NCBI RefSeq assembly: GCF_011752015.1
Contig: NZ_JAAIKA010000001.1
Span: forward strand, 806,001-870,000
Direction: 5' to 3'
Length of the DNA: 64,000 nucleotides
Source of the DNA: Canibacter zhoujuaniae
GTDB lineage: Bacteria; Actinomycetota; Actinomycetes; Actinomycetales; Microbacteriaceae
Part shown: positions 47,398-56,513 of the stretch, piece by piece
How positions within the stretch are numbered: position 1 is the stretch's first letter
How the letters are laid out: each line of letters starts with the position of its first letter
Made by a program: the position numbers and the translations under genes
The notes under the pieces: model-generated
The model's input: the letters and a program-made list of their open reading frames with translations, nothing else
Told to the model about the DNA's origin: nothing
Database searches by the model: none

Positions 47398-47426
47398 ATT
47401 TTGGCACTCGCACCCTGAGAGTGCAA
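47398..47426 (-). promoter_or_regulatory. Candidate groEL promoter
   Basis: On the minus strand TTGCAC (47421-47426) and CAAAAT (47398-47403) lie 17 bp apart. The -35 falls inside the second CIRCE and the start site near 47391 inside the first, an ideal layout for repression. Confidence 0.5.
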
Positions 47427-47427
47427 A
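47401..47427. promoter_or_regulatory. CIRCE element 2, slightly degenerate
   Basis: TTGGCACTC-N9-GAGTGCAAA, one mismatch per arm against the CIRCE consensus, 7 bp beyond the first element. Tandem CIRCE sites are known at groEL in some Gram-positive bacteria. Confidence 0.88.
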
Positions 47428-47524
47428 CGGCATTCTCGGTTTCTCAGCGAATTCCTATAGTTACACGCTGTCGGCAGACAAGCCTGTCTAGCTCACAGAG
47501 TCTCAACACTGAAAAGTCAGCAAG

Positions 47525-48103
47525 TTAGCGACCGGGGCCCTGATAATCACTCCCTAAGAGCACAACCAGGTCAGCTGGCTGCTCCGCATAGGTCTCGCTC
47601 TTATAGTGGCTAACTCCGCCAAGCTCACGCGCCAGCGCGATAGCGGCACCCTCATAGGCGTCATCGGCATAGAACACAGCGGAGATCTTGACATCACTGT
47701 CGGCAGCAATATCTGTGAACTGAACCTGCCCTAAATCACGGTTAGAAATCTCACCCGCCACACTGTCAGCGAGCTCAGAGACCGTAGTTCCGTTCACAAC
47801 AATGACACGAGCTTCCGGGTCGAGCTCAGCCACAACTTTTTCGCTTTTAGTAGCTGCTGTAACGCGGTCAGCAACAGCAGCGCCCCCGCTCCACTGCGTG
47901 ATCCATAAGATGCCTAAAGCAGAAACAATTATGGTGAGCACTAAAACCGTGAGCACCCATTTTCCAAAGAATGCGGGGCGTGGCACAGCGCGATGCGCAC
48001 CGATCTTGGCGTCACGACCGCCGCCGATCGGAATATCATCAAAGCGATCCTGTGGAAACTTCAGTTTCTGCGCTCCACGGGTCTCACTCTTTTGCTCTGT
48101 CAC
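47525..48103 (-). CDS. Membrane-anchored LytR_C-domain protein
   Basis: 192 residues: a cytoplasmic N-terminus, one membrane helix (about 50-72: WVLTVLVLTIIVSALGILWI) and an outside LytR_C domain (about 100-192: ARVIVVNGTTVSELADSVAGEI ... ADLVVLLGSDYQG). LytR_C domains are found after the LCP catalytic domain of wall-polymer ligases and as stand-alone proteins like this. The stand-alone role is unknown. GTG start; it lies 9 bp after hmuT on the same strand, so it may share its transcript. Confidence 0.8.
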   Translation of the reverse strand: MTEQKSETRGAQKLKFPQDRFDDIPIGGGRDAKIGAHRAVPRPAFFGKWVLTVLVLTIIVSALGILWITQWSGGAAVADRVTAATKSEKVVAELDPEARVIVVNGTTVSELADSVAGEISNRDLGQVQFTDIAADSDVKISAVFYADDAYEGAAIALARELGGVSHYKSETYAEQPADLVVLLGSDYQGPGR

Positions 48104-48112
48104 GCTGCAATT

Positions 48113-49231
48113 CTATCCCTTCAGGCTGTCGGGTGCGTAGAATGCTCGCGCCAAACCATCGAGCGTATCAGCGGCCCGGGTCACACCTGAGAAAATTCTG
48201 GTGTCAGGCGCATCTACAATGCGACGCCGCTCACCCGCATCGGTTAGAGCAACCGCCTGATGCGTCTCGAGCATACCGTCAACTCCCCCAACGCTTTCAA
48301 GCCCCTTAGTCATCACAAGAATTAGATTTGGGTCTGCCGCAACGAGCGCCTCGTCGTTCATTGGCTTATGGCCCTCCCAGCCAATTTCCTCAGCAACATC
48401 AACCGCTCCAAGCGCATCCAGGATGGTATCAATGCCGGTGCCCTTCCCAAACAGGAAGAAAACGCCAGGCCCGCGCATGTAAAGGAACGCTACCCGCGGC
48501 AGTTTCTCAGGGTCTGCGGGCACAAGCGCCTTTATCTCAGCAATTTTTGCCTCGATTTTTGCCTCATAGAACTCTCGCAACTCAGCACCCATCGCGCTCA
48601 CACCGAGCACATCTGCAACCTGCTGCCCCTGCTCAAACGATTCTTCATAAGTGCTCGCAGAGCGCACAAAAGCGACTGCAACCCCCGCATCACGAAGCTG
48701 TTCGATGACGTCAATAGGGCCGACTGTGCCGTCAGAAATCACCAGGTCAGGGTTCAGCTCAAGAATAGATTCAGCGTCCACGTTGTGCCCGCCCTGTGTC
48801 ACAACGGGAATATCCAAGCCGGGCAGATCCGTTGAAATATCGGCTCCAACGATTTTGTCGCCAAAGCCGTAGGCATAGATAAAGTCTGACAGCGCTCCGG
48901 TTAGTGACAGCGAAACTATCCGCTCAGTGGATTTCACAGTCACTTCGCTCTCACCCGACGGAGGTCGTGAGGTCACCGTCACGGGGAGCTTTTGCTCAAC
49001 TTTGCTGTCGAGCGGCTGCAGATCATTCTCTGGCAGCAAAACGGTAGACGGGCCTTCGTATGTTGCAGGATTATCTACCGGTGTCAGCTCACTCAAAGGC
49101 GCTAATTTTGGCGCTGAGTTTGCGTCAGCCGTATCAGATGCGGATCCGCTAGCGCATCCGGATAAACCAAGAGTTACGGCAGCCATTAACGCCGTTATTT
49201 TCGCTGCCAAAGACACTTTTTTACGCCCCAT
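48113..49231 (-). CDS. hmuT: Heme-binding lipoprotein of the Hmu ABC transporter
   Basis: Captures heme outside the membrane and hands it to HmuU. The 372-residue protein has a lipobox (LGLSGCASGS, Cys near residue 26), then a periplasmic-binding fold of the helical-backbone type: IVSLSLTGALSDFIYAYGFGDKIVGAD, VTQGGHNVDAESILELNPDLVISD and LPRVAFLYMRGPGVFF. It is divergent from hmuUV with a candidate iron box between, rather than in the common hmuTUV order. Confidence 0.9.
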   Translation of the reverse strand: MGRKKVSLAAKITALMAAVTLGLSGCASGSASDTADANSAPKLAPLSELTPVDNPATYEGPSTVLLPENDLQPLDSKVEQKLPVTVTSRPPSGESEVTVKSTERIVSLSLTGALSDFIYAYGFGDKIVGADISTDLPGLDIPVVTQGGHNVDAESILELNPDLVISDGTVGPIDVIEQLRDAGVAVAFVRSASTYEESFEQGQQVADVLGVSAMGAELREFYEAKIEAKIAEIKALVPADPEKLPRVAFLYMRGPGVFFLFGKGTGIDTILDALGAVDVAEEIGWEGHKPMNDEALVAADPNLILVMTKGLESVGGVDGMLETHQAVALTDAGERRRIVDAPDTRIFSGVTRAADTLDGLARAFYAPDSLKG

Positions 49232-49274
49232 TTTGGCGACCCCTTCACAGGTTCCAGAAAATTATTATCTGCGG

Positions 49275-49292
49275 TTAGTAAGACTACCCTAA
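49275..49292. promoter_or_regulatory. Candidate DtxR/IdeR iron box between hmuT and hmuU
   Basis: The palindromic TTAGTAAGACTACCCTAA keeps the TTAG and CTAA ends of the DtxR consensus but is one base shorter in the centre. It sits in the 90-bp gap between divergent heme uptake genes, where it could control both. Confidence 0.55.
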
Positions 49293-49321
49293 GATTGAAC
49301 TGAATAACAGAGTAAATTTTT

Positions 49322-50392
49322 ATGCCAAAACCATCAATCGCACCAAACCCAGCAGCCCGATCTGCGCGCGCCGCAGTGCTCAATTTTGGGCTCCTCATTT
49401 TATTGCTTGCAACCGTTGTTGTCTCGATGATGCTCGGTCAAGTGAGCGCCTCACCCGCTGAGGTCATGGGAGCAATTCTTAATAAAGTTGGCATCGACTG
49501 GCTGCCACTTCCCGAGCATCCAAAAGCATTAGACACTCTCTGGTCGATCCGCTTCCCGCGCATTGCGGTTGCCGCGCTCGTCGGCGCAGCACTCGCGCTT
49601 GCAGGTCTCCTAATGCAGGCAATTTTTGGCAACCCACTGGCAGAGCCGGGCGTTGTTGGGGTGAGCTCCGGAGCCGCACTCGGCGCCGGCATTGCCATTG
49701 TTTTTGGCATCACCTTTTGGGGCGGCTGGACAACCGCTTTAATGGCTTTCGCCGGCGGCCTAATAGCGACACTAACCGTCTATTTCCTCAGCCGCGGCGG
49801 CGGTAAAACTGAGGTTGTCACGCTCGTGCTCACCGGTATCGCAGTGAACGCTATCTGCGGCGCAGGTATCGCCCTCATGATGTTTATTGGAGACACAAGC
49901 AGCCGCGAACAAATAGTCTTTTGGCAGCTGGGCTCAATGGCCGGCAGCGGCTGGGCTGAGGTTTGGGTGATCCTTCCAGTTCTTGTGGTTGGCGCTCTTT
50001 GCAGCCTGCTAGTTGCGCGCAAACTCGACCTGCTATCGCTCGGTGAGCGAAACGCCAGACACCTCGGTGTGAACGTCGAGCTGCTGCGTCTGAGTGTCAT
50101 CATTGTGGTCGCGCTAGTTGTTGGCGTGTCGGTCGCCTTCACAGGGATTATCGCGTTCGTCGGTCTTGTGATCCCCCACATTATGCGCGGCATTTTGGGT
50201 CCTGCGCACGGCCCGCTGCTGCTCTCCAGCATGCTCGGCGGCGCACTGCTTTTAACGCTTGCTGATGTTGCTGCGCGCACCCTGGTTCCAATGGCGGATC
50301 TCCCAATTGGCATGATCACCTCTCTTATCGGCGGCCCGTTCTTCTTCTGGCTGCTGCGTCGCACACGTCAATCTGCAGGAGGGTGGGGTTAA
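49322..50392 (+). CDS. hmuU: Heme ABC transporter permease
   Basis: FecCD-family membrane permease forming the heme channel. The 356 residues make about nine to ten helices. Family motifs: IRFPRIAVAALVGAALALAGLLMQAIFGNPLAEPGVVGVSSGAALGAG near residue 78-125 and IAFVGLVIPHIMRGILGPAHGPLL near 280, the latter contacting the ATPase. No good ribosome site precedes the ATG. hmuV follows directly. Confidence 0.92.
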   Translation: MPKPSIAPNPAARSARAAVLNFGLLILLLATVVVSMMLGQVSASPAEVMGAILNKVGIDWLPLPEHPKALDTLWSIRFPRIAVAALVGAALALAGLLMQAIFGNPLAEPGVVGVSSGAALGAGIAIVFGITFWGGWTTALMAFAGGLIATLTVYFLSRGGGKTEVVTLVLTGIAVNAICGAGIALMMFIGDTSSREQIVFWQLGSMAGSGWAEVWVILPVLVVGALCSLLVARKLDLLSLGERNARHLGVNVELLRLSVIIVVALVVGVSVAFTGIIAFVGLVIPHIMRGILGPAHGPLLLSSMLGGALLLTLADVAARTLVPMADLPIGMITSLIGGPFFFWLLRRTRQSAGGWG

Positions 50393-50394
50393 AT

Positions 50395-51234
50395 ATGGCT
50401 GCAACCATTCCAATTCCATTACCGGGCGGCACCGCAATCTGCGCAGCACGCAATCTGCGCGTGACACGAAGCGACTGCAACCTTCTCGAAGACATAAATC
50501 TCGAGGCGCACGCCGGCGAGGTGCTAACACTGCTCGGCCCCAACGGCGCGGGAAAGTCAACCCTGCTCGCCGCGCTATCTGGGGAGCTGACACCCTCAGC
50601 CGGTGAGGTTGACTTCTGCGGCTACCCGATAGCTGATTGGTCTTTGAAGGATCTCGCCAGGCGGCGCTCTGTGCTGCTGCAGGAGCACAAGCTGATGTTC
50701 CCGTTCAGCGCGGGTGAGGTCGTAGAAATGGGGCGTGCACCCTGGCAGCGCACACCGCTCGACCACGATGATGAAGAAGCAATCGCGGAGGCGATGGAGG
50801 TCGCAGAGGTCACGCATCTTGCGGATCGTCGCGTTCCAAGCCTGTCTGGCGGTGAGCGTGCCCGCGTTAGTTTCGCGCGTGTGCTTGCCACCCGTGCGCA
50901 GGTGGTTATGCTCGATGAGCCCACGGCGGCGCTCGATCTGAAGCATCAGGAAGCTGTGCTGCAAACCGCCCGCGCTTTAGCAGCACAGGGTAGCGCCGTG
51001 ATTACGGTGTTGCACGATCTGAATTTGGCGGCTGCCTATTCAGACCGGATTGCGCTCTTAAAGAAGGGGCGGCTACAAGCTATCGGCACCCCGCGCACAG
51101 TGCTAACCTCACAGACGGTCTCAGAGGTTTATGACACCCCGGTTGAGGTTATCGCGCACCCACGCACGGGCGAGCCGCTAGTGCTGCCACTGCGGTCGCT
51201 CGCGCCCGTGTGTGAGTTTCACGAAGTAGTGTAG
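50395..51234 (+). CDS. hmuV: Heme ABC transporter ATPase
   Basis: Powers heme import. The ATG at 50395 is chosen because AGGAGGG (50377-50383) lies 11 bases upstream; an in-frame GTG at 50383 overlaps that site. The product has 279 residues. Motifs are Walker A LGPNGAGKSTLLAALSGE, the Q-loop LLQEHKLMFPF, signature LSGGERARVSFARVLA and Walker B VVMLDEPTAALD. It is coupled to hmuU (2 bp after its stop) and convergent with the HtaB-like gene. Confidence 0.94.
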   Translation: MAATIPIPLPGGTAICAARNLRVTRSDCNLLEDINLEAHAGEVLTLLGPNGAGKSTLLAALSGELTPSAGEVDFCGYPIADWSLKDLARRRSVLLQEHKLMFPFSAGEVVEMGRAPWQRTPLDHDDEEAIAEAMEVAEVTHLADRRVPSLSGGERARVSFARVLATRAQVVMLDEPTAALDLKHQEAVLQTARALAAQGSAVITVLHDLNLAAAYSDRIALLKKGRLQAIGTPRTVLTSQTVSEVYDTPVEVIAHPRTGEPLVLPLRSLAPVCEFHEVV

Positions 51235-51241
51235 CTTGTAG

Positions 51242-52096
51242 CTACTGCTCAGTGCGTTTCTTACCGCTGCGCAGGAGGGCAATACCGGCGCCGACCACAG
51301 CCACGCCAGCGACCGCACTAATTGCGATTGGCACCCAGTTGGTTCCGCTGTTTGCCGGCTTCTGTTCCTCAACCACCGGAGCAGCCTGCGACTCTTCCAT
51401 TGCAGTCTTGCTGTCAGCGCTGTCACTTTCTTCAGCGGCTTCACCACCGCTCAAAGCGTTTTTCACACAGGCTGAGTTACCCGCTGTCAGCGTTATCGGA
51501 TCGAGTTCTTCACCCGCGACATAGTATCCGCCGAATGCTTCTGCGCCCGCCTCAGTTAGGGTTGCCGGCGCGCCATTAATCGACCAGGTTTCGCTGTTCA
51601 GTTCGAGCGCTTTGCTGGTATCGATGTGCGCCATCTCAACCTGTTTTGCGTTCACCTTCTCTTTGCCGGAGGTGTCGTTTGAGTAAACGTCAAGCAGCAG
51701 AGTTGCGCTCTCGGCGCCATCAAGGCGCACAGTCGGGTTTGAGATGATGAGATTGAGCACACCGTTGTGACCAGTAAACTGCACTTTACCGGGCATTGAG
51801 ACGCCCACAGTCAGATCGCTGGGGTTACCCTCACCTGATCCGCCCCCGAAAATAAAATCTGGGGTTTCATACGCTGCACCTTCAGAAACCTCCCAAGCGC
51901 CGTTAGCGATTGAGCCTGAGATATACGAGCGGAAGCTCGTCTTTACACCCCAGGTCAGCGTGCCATCGGTCACCTGGCAGTGCTCCGCCTCGTCATGAGC
52001 CGCAGCGATGGTTGCCGGAACCAGCACCAGCGATGATGCAACAGCTCCTGCGGCAACTACGGTTGCGAACGTACGTTTAATTGATGTTTTCTGCAT
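51242..52096 (-). CDS. Membrane-anchored single HtaA-domain heme-binding protein (HtaB-like)
   Basis: 284 residues: signal peptide (1-33, ending AAAHD), one HtaA domain (about 40-215: GTLTWGVKTSFRSYISGSIANG ... FTGHNGVLNLIISNP), an acidic linker, and a C-terminal helix with a basic tail (VPIAISAVAGVAVVGAGIAL-LRSGKKR). It has no LPxTG-type motif, so it stays in the membrane. The Tyr (SYISG) and His (TGHNG) match known heme ligands. It likely relays heme from the larger HtaA to HmuT, as proposed for corynebacterial HtaB. It lies 13 bp after htaA. Confidence 0.88.
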   Translation of the reverse strand: MQKTSIKRTFATVVAAGAVASSLVLVPATIAAAHDEAEHCQVTDGTLTWGVKTSFRSYISGSIANGAWEVSEGAAYETPDFIFGGGSGEGNPSDLTVGVSMPGKVQFTGHNGVLNLIISNPTVRLDGAESATLLLDVYSNDTSGKEKVNAKQVEMAHIDTSKALELNSETWSINGAPATLTEAGAEAFGGYYVAGEELDPITLTAGNSACVKNALSGGEAAEESDSADSKTAMEESQAAPVVEEQKPANSGTNWVPIAISAVAGVAVVGAGIALLRSGKKRTEQ

Positions 52097-52109
52097 TATT
52101 TAAAGTTTC

Positions 52110-54113
52110 CTAAACCTGTTGATTGCGAGCACGAACTAGGAGTAAGAGCATGATGGCTGCAAGAACTGTGAGCGCAGCAGCAACCCACCACCAGATATCA
52201 GCGCCGGCGTTTGCAATAACTCCCGCCTGCACAGCCTGCGGTTTATCTTCTGTAGCTGACTCAGACGCAGCGGATAGCTTCTCAGTTTTTGCAACTTTAA
52301 GCTTTTGCTTATCTTTTGCTTTCGCCGCTGCCTGCTTCGCCGCAAGTTCGGTGCCGGAATTGTTTGCCTGCTGGTTACCTGCGGCAACAACCACAGCGCC
52401 TGATGCTGCGGCGGCACCAGCGCTAGCGCCAGAACCGCAGACGCTGCCTGAGCTGCCCGCGATGAACGAAACAGCCGGATCCCAACCAATCTGACCGCGG
52501 TTAAAGCCGCTGCCTAAGAATGCGTTAGCACCGGCACCGGGGATAAAGCTTGCGCCGTTAAAGACTGATGCGCCACGCTCTGTGACTGTGCGACCCTTGA
52601 GTGCCAGAGAGCCCCAGTGCACTCCGTTTGCATACAGTTCGGCACGGTTCGCGCTCACAACACGCACATAAGGGTTGGCGAAGGTCTGGTTCAGCAACCC
52701 GTGGTGGGCGTAGTAGTTGATGCTGCCGGAGTAGTAGATAGTGCCAGTCCCGTTTTTCGCATTCCATTCACTGCCGACCTGCGGGAACACAAACCCGCCC
52801 GGGCCGCCACCAACTCCGTTAGCGGTAACGGTGCCGTTGGTCTTCACAAGCGTTGCACGCCCTGCCACATAGCCCTCGCCAACGTAGCGGCCGAAGGAGG
52901 TTGAAACTCCCCAGGTGAAGCATCCAACTTCCGCCCCGAGCACAGCTGGTGCGTCATTTTTCACAGCCGGCTGTGGCGCAGGCTGCGGTGCCGGTTGCGG
53001 GGCGGGAGCCGGAGCTAGCACCGGCGGATTCGGGGCCTCGGCCTCACTAGAGTCCTCAGTTTTTAGATTGGCACCAACAGTGAAGGTGATGTCTTCCAGC
53101 TGCTTGCCGTCTTCATAAAACTCTTCAAAATATGCGAGGTTTGCGCCCTTCGCAATGTAGGTCTTGGCACCCTCCCAGGTAATAGCGCCGTCATCTGCAA
53201 CGGACTTCTTAGCCTTGGAGAGATCAATTTCGGTTAGCGCAAAACGCTCGCCGTTGTGCTGCACGTAAAGCCGACCCTTATTGGCGTCGATCACTTCGAT
53301 CTCAGGGTTTGCGAGCACACGCTGCAAAGCACCATTGTGTCCGTAAAAAACGATCACGCCGCTGTAGCGCACAGACCCGGTCTGTTTCTCAGCGTCCCAT
53401 GCTGCATCACTCAGCTGCGGGTATTCAAAAAGGCCGTCTTTATTAACCACCGCTGGTTCGGTTGGGGTGATCGTACCGTGCGCAATTGGGCCAACCACGT
53501 ATTTGCGGAACGATTCGAGCAGACCCCACACGAGCTTCCCCTCAGCCCGGGTAGTCTCGCTCGGTGCGGCCGGATCAGCCGGGGCTGCTGGGGTGGCAGG
53601 CTGTTCAGCCTCACCAGTCTCGCTAGTCTCGTCAGGCTCTGCAGGCGGGAAGACAGCATTCCAATGTTCTGGGGTTACAGTGAGTGGCACGGTCGCATAT
53701 TTGGTGTCAGCGTTGTATTTAGTGCCCGACTGCCAAAACACAAGCTCGTACTGTTTGGTGCGATCAAGCTTTTCTGCAACCGCTAAACCGGTCGCCGTTA
53801 GCGCACCATCTTCGGCGCTCAGCTCCGCAGTATAGGGCAGCGTGCTTATGCCATCTTCACTGTCGAGCGCTGCGTAATCTTCTGCCGGCACCAGCGCCAC
53901 AGCAGCGCTGGCAACCTCAGGCGCCAGCCCTTGCAGAACAGCCTTAATCTGCAAGCCTTCTTCGCTCGCATTCAGCACTTCGCCAGCGGCTTCAGCTTCT
54001 GCTGCGTGCGCAGCAGTTGCCAGCAGGCTCGAAGAGGTAAACACAAAACCTAGCGCAATCACTAAAGCAACAAGTGCCGCGAGTGCGCGTCGCAAAGAGT
54101 ACGAAGCAGTCAT
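52110..54113 (-). CDS. htaA: Two-HtaA-domain surface heme receptor
   Basis: A surface protein that binds heme for HmuTUV. The ATG at 54113 is preferred (GGAAGG 4 bases upstream) over the one at 54125. About 667 residues: signal peptide (to about 38), an extra beta-rich N-terminal domain, HtaA domain 1 (about 192-350; GKLVWGLLESFRKYVVG, VFYGHNGALQ), a Pro-Ala-Gln linker, HtaA domain 2 (about 395-560; GCFTWGVSTSFGRYVGEG, YYAHHGLLNQ), a Lys/Ala region and a C-terminal membrane helix. Both domains keep the Tyr and His heme-ligand positions. The architecture is that of Corynebacterium HtaA. Confidence 0.9.
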   Translation of the reverse strand: MTASYSLRRALAALVALVIALGFVFTSSSLLATAAHAAEAEAAGEVLNASEEGLQIKAVLQGLAPEVASAAVALVPAEDYAALDSEDGISTLPYTAELSAEDGALTATGLAVAEKLDRTKQYELVFWQSGTKYNADTKYATVPLTVTPEHWNAVFPPAEPDETSETGEAEQPATPAAPADPAAPSETTRAEGKLVWGLLESFRKYVVGPIAHGTITPTEPAVVNKDGLFEYPQLSDAAWDAEKQTGSVRYSGVIVFYGHNGALQRVLANPEIEVIDANKGRLYVQHNGERFALTEIDLSKAKKSVADDGAITWEGAKTYIAKGANLAYFEEFYEDGKQLEDITFTVGANLKTEDSSEAEAPNPPVLAPAPAPQPAPQPAPQPAVKNDAPAVLGAEVGCFTWGVSTSFGRYVGEGYVAGRATLVKTNGTVTANGVGGGPGGFVFPQVGSEWNAKNGTGTIYYSGSINYYAHHGLLNQTFANPYVRVVSANRAELYANGVHWGSLALKGRTVTERGASVFNGASFIPGAGANAFLGSGFNRGQIGWDPAVSFIAGSSGSVCGSGASAGAAAASGAVVVAAGNQQANNSGTELAAKQAAAKAKDKQKLKVAKTEKLSAASESATEDKPQAVQAGVIANAGADIWWWVAAALTVLAAIMLLLLVRARNQQV

Positions 54114-54134
54114 AGCGCCTTCCATCAGATCTAC

Positions 54135-54153
54135 TTAGGTTAAACTTACCACC
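54135..54153. promoter_or_regulatory. Candidate DtxR/IdeR iron box upstream of htaA
   Basis: TTAGGTTAAACTTACCACC matches 13 of 19 positions of the DtxR consensus, including the full left half TTAGGTTA. It lies 22 bp before the htaA start, so iron-dependent repression is expected. Confidence 0.65.
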
Positions 54154-54313
54154 CGCAGAGGAATAAGTCACCTAAAATTCAAAAGTTCATCTGTTGAACT
54201 TATTTTTATAGTTTTGATCAGGGATTTAGAAAATTTATTACAGATAATTTTTACGTCCAGCCAGTTCCCTTTATGCTTGTTAGCACAGTATTAACAACAA
54301 CCTGAGGAGTCTC

Positions 54314-54826
54314 GTGAGCATCGATCCGAACGCCGCAAACCGTACCGACGCTGAATGGCGTGAGATTCTCAGCCCGGAAGAGTATCGCGTTCTGCGACAG
54401 GCCGGCACTGAGAGACCGGGCACCGGCGAGCTCCTGCACGAAAACCGCGACGGCCTCTACCGCTGCGCCGCCTGTAAAGCAGAGCTGTTTCTTGCAGGCA
54501 CCAAATTTGATTCCGGCTGCGGGTGGCCGAGTTTCTATGAGGTTGTGCGCCCAGATGCCGTAAAACTCCTCGAAGACAACAGCCTGGCACGCACTCGGGT
54601 TGAGGTGCGTTGCGCGAACTGCGACTCACACCTCGGCCACGTTTTCCCTGACGGATTTGGCACCCCAACCGGCGATCGCTACTGCATGAACTCAGTTGCT
54701 CTAAACTTTGAGGCTGGCGCCAGCGCCGAGGGGCCGGTTGAACAGACTGGCGAGTCTGTGTTTTCCGCTCACAACCGTGACTGCACCTGCGAAAATCACG
54801 CACCGGGCGCCGAAAAAGCTTACTAA
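54314..54826 (+). CDS. msrB: Peptide-methionine (R)-S-oxide reductase
   Basis: Repairs oxidised methionine. The 170 residues have two zinc CxxC motifs (CAACKAELF and CANCDSHLGHVF), the substrate segment GCGWPSF and the catalytic Cys in RYCMNSVALNF. The C-terminal extension (residues 140-170) holds CTCENHAPG with two more Cys, which could serve as extra redox sites. The start is GTG with GAGGAG upstream. It is convergent with resB, 10 bp apart. Confidence 0.95.
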   Translation: MSIDPNAANRTDAEWREILSPEEYRVLRQAGTERPGTGELLHENRDGLYRCAACKAELFLAGTKFDSGCGWPSFYEVVRPDAVKLLEDNSLARTRVEVRCANCDSHLGHVFPDGFGTPTGDRYCMNSVALNFEAGASAEGPVEQTGESVFSAHNRDCTCENHAPGAEKAY

Positions 54827-54836
54827 ATTTTCAGCG

Positions 54837-56495
54837 CTAGAGTTTCGCAAGATGCTGGCTGCGAATGTGGGCCACAGCGGCTTCGAGGCTCGGATCATCA
54901 CCGCGCGCTAATCCCGCATACTGCAGAGTAAAACCATTATCGGTGAGCTGCGCTTTTACCCACATTCGACGACGCGGCACAAACAGTGACGCCAACAGGC
55001 CGACAATTGAAGCTAGGGCAGAAACCAGCACACCACGCGCTGAGGGATCCTGCTTTAGCTCCACAGCCGCATAACGCGGCACTGCCTCAAGCGTGATTGT
55101 GCCCATCCCCTCTGGCAGATCGACAGTTTCTCCCACCGCCAGCGCGAGCGACTGTTTCTCAACCTGACGCCCGGTTAGCTGCTGCAGTTTATCTGTGTTC
55201 AAGCTATATACCGATTGCGGAATACCGCTGTTGATGCCCAAATCACCAACAAAAACATCAAGCGTTAAAAGCGGCTTATTCAAGTCTGGATAGGAAGATG
55301 CAAACGCCCCAGACTCAAGCTCAGCCACGGTTGGATAAAAGAAACCGCGCAGCCCGACCTGCGTTGCCTCGCCGTTGTGTTGCAGTCCGTATGGGATTTT
55401 GATCACGCCGACAGAGGTCAGGTTGAGATCCTGCGGAATAAACAGCGTGCTTTCACTGAACACCACTTCGCCCGTGCTGTTGCGCACGGTCAACTTTGGG
55501 GCATACCCATTTTGCACAAGAAAAATAGGGGCACCGGTTGACCGCATCGGATGGTTGACACGAATACTGTCTGCATACTCGGTGCCATCGGCGCGCGTCA
55601 CACTGACGGTCGCACGAAAATCTTTCGCGATCCCCACACCCGATGCAAAGCCGTCTTCCGGCTCCACATAATCAACCGACAGATCATCAAGTTTCACACG
55701 AAACGGCTCTAAGTGTGCCGGATCAAAAAAGCGCCCTGCTGTAAAAGAGTCATAGTCGATTAGTGAGTTCACCAGCGACTCACCCTCAACAACGGCTTTT
55801 TGCGCATTGAAGCTAAAACCCGCACCAATTGCAACGGAAACCAAAACTCCCACCAGCCCCACGTGAAACACCAGGTTACCGGTTTCACGCAGATAACCAC
55901 GCTCAGCTGACACGCTGAACTCTTTCGCTCCCGCACGCGACACAGTCTCCTGCACACTCGTGCGATACCGCATACCAGACAGCAGCTCTGCCGCCTTTGC
56001 GATAACACGCTGCGCGGTCTCCTCGCGCTCGGTCACGCTGGCTTCGGGGTTTTGCACCTGAAATTCTGTGTATCCGACCATGCGGCGCAGCTGCGCAGGG
56101 GTCTTTGCGGGATCGGCCCGCAGCGCTTTGATGTGGTGTGTGATGCGCGGAATAATGCAACCGATGAGTGAGATAAACAGCAGCAGATAGATGGCGGTGA
56201 ACCACACCGAAGAGTAAACATCAAATGCCTGGATCGGAAACGCATCAAGCACTTTAAACAGTTCAGGGTTGTCAACTTTGAACTGCTCGACACCGTTTGG
56301 GTCGGCGCCGCGCTGCGGCACTAAAGAGCCCGGCACCGCCGCAACAGCAAGCATCAAAAGCAGCAGCAGCGCAACACGCATTGAGCTCAGTTGACGCCAG
56401 AACCAACGCACCCAAGACAGAATTCCCTGCCCCTGTTTTTCGATCTCAGGCCTAACGCGGCCGGAGCCATCATCGTAGTCATCTGGTCGCAGCAT
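54837..56495 (-). CDS. resB: Cytochrome c biogenesis protein ResB
   Basis: With CcsA/ResC, moves heme outside and attaches it to apocytochrome c (system II). The 552 residues show the ResB start (FWRQLSSMRVALLLLLMLAVAAVPGSLVPQR), further membrane helices at about 80-100 and 205-225 (ETGNLVFHVGLVGVLVSVAIG), a large outside domain and a final helix (VSALASIVGLLASLFVPRRRMW). It follows ccdA by 18 bp. The expected partner ccsA/ccsB is not found downstream, where msrB converges. Confidence 0.93.
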   Translation of the reverse strand: MLRPDDYDDGSGRVRPEIEKQGQGILSWVRWFWRQLSSMRVALLLLLMLAVAAVPGSLVPQRGADPNGVEQFKVDNPELFKVLDAFPIQAFDVYSSVWFTAIYLLLFISLIGCIIPRITHHIKALRADPAKTPAQLRRMVGYTEFQVQNPEASVTEREETAQRVIAKAAELLSGMRYRTSVQETVSRAGAKEFSVSAERGYLRETGNLVFHVGLVGVLVSVAIGAGFSFNAQKAVVEGESLVNSLIDYDSFTAGRFFDPAHLEPFRVKLDDLSVDYVEPEDGFASGVGIAKDFRATVSVTRADGTEYADSIRVNHPMRSTGAPIFLVQNGYAPKLTVRNSTGEVVFSESTLFIPQDLNLTSVGVIKIPYGLQHNGEATQVGLRGFFYPTVAELESGAFASSYPDLNKPLLTLDVFVGDLGINSGIPQSVYSLNTDKLQQLTGRQVEKQSLALAVGETVDLPEGMGTITLEAVPRYAAVELKQDPSARGVLVSALASIVGLLASLFVPRRRMWVKAQLTDNGFTLQYAGLARGDDPSLEAAVAHIRSQHLAKL

Positions 56496-56513
56496 CTGTC
56501 ACCCTTCGCGCAC

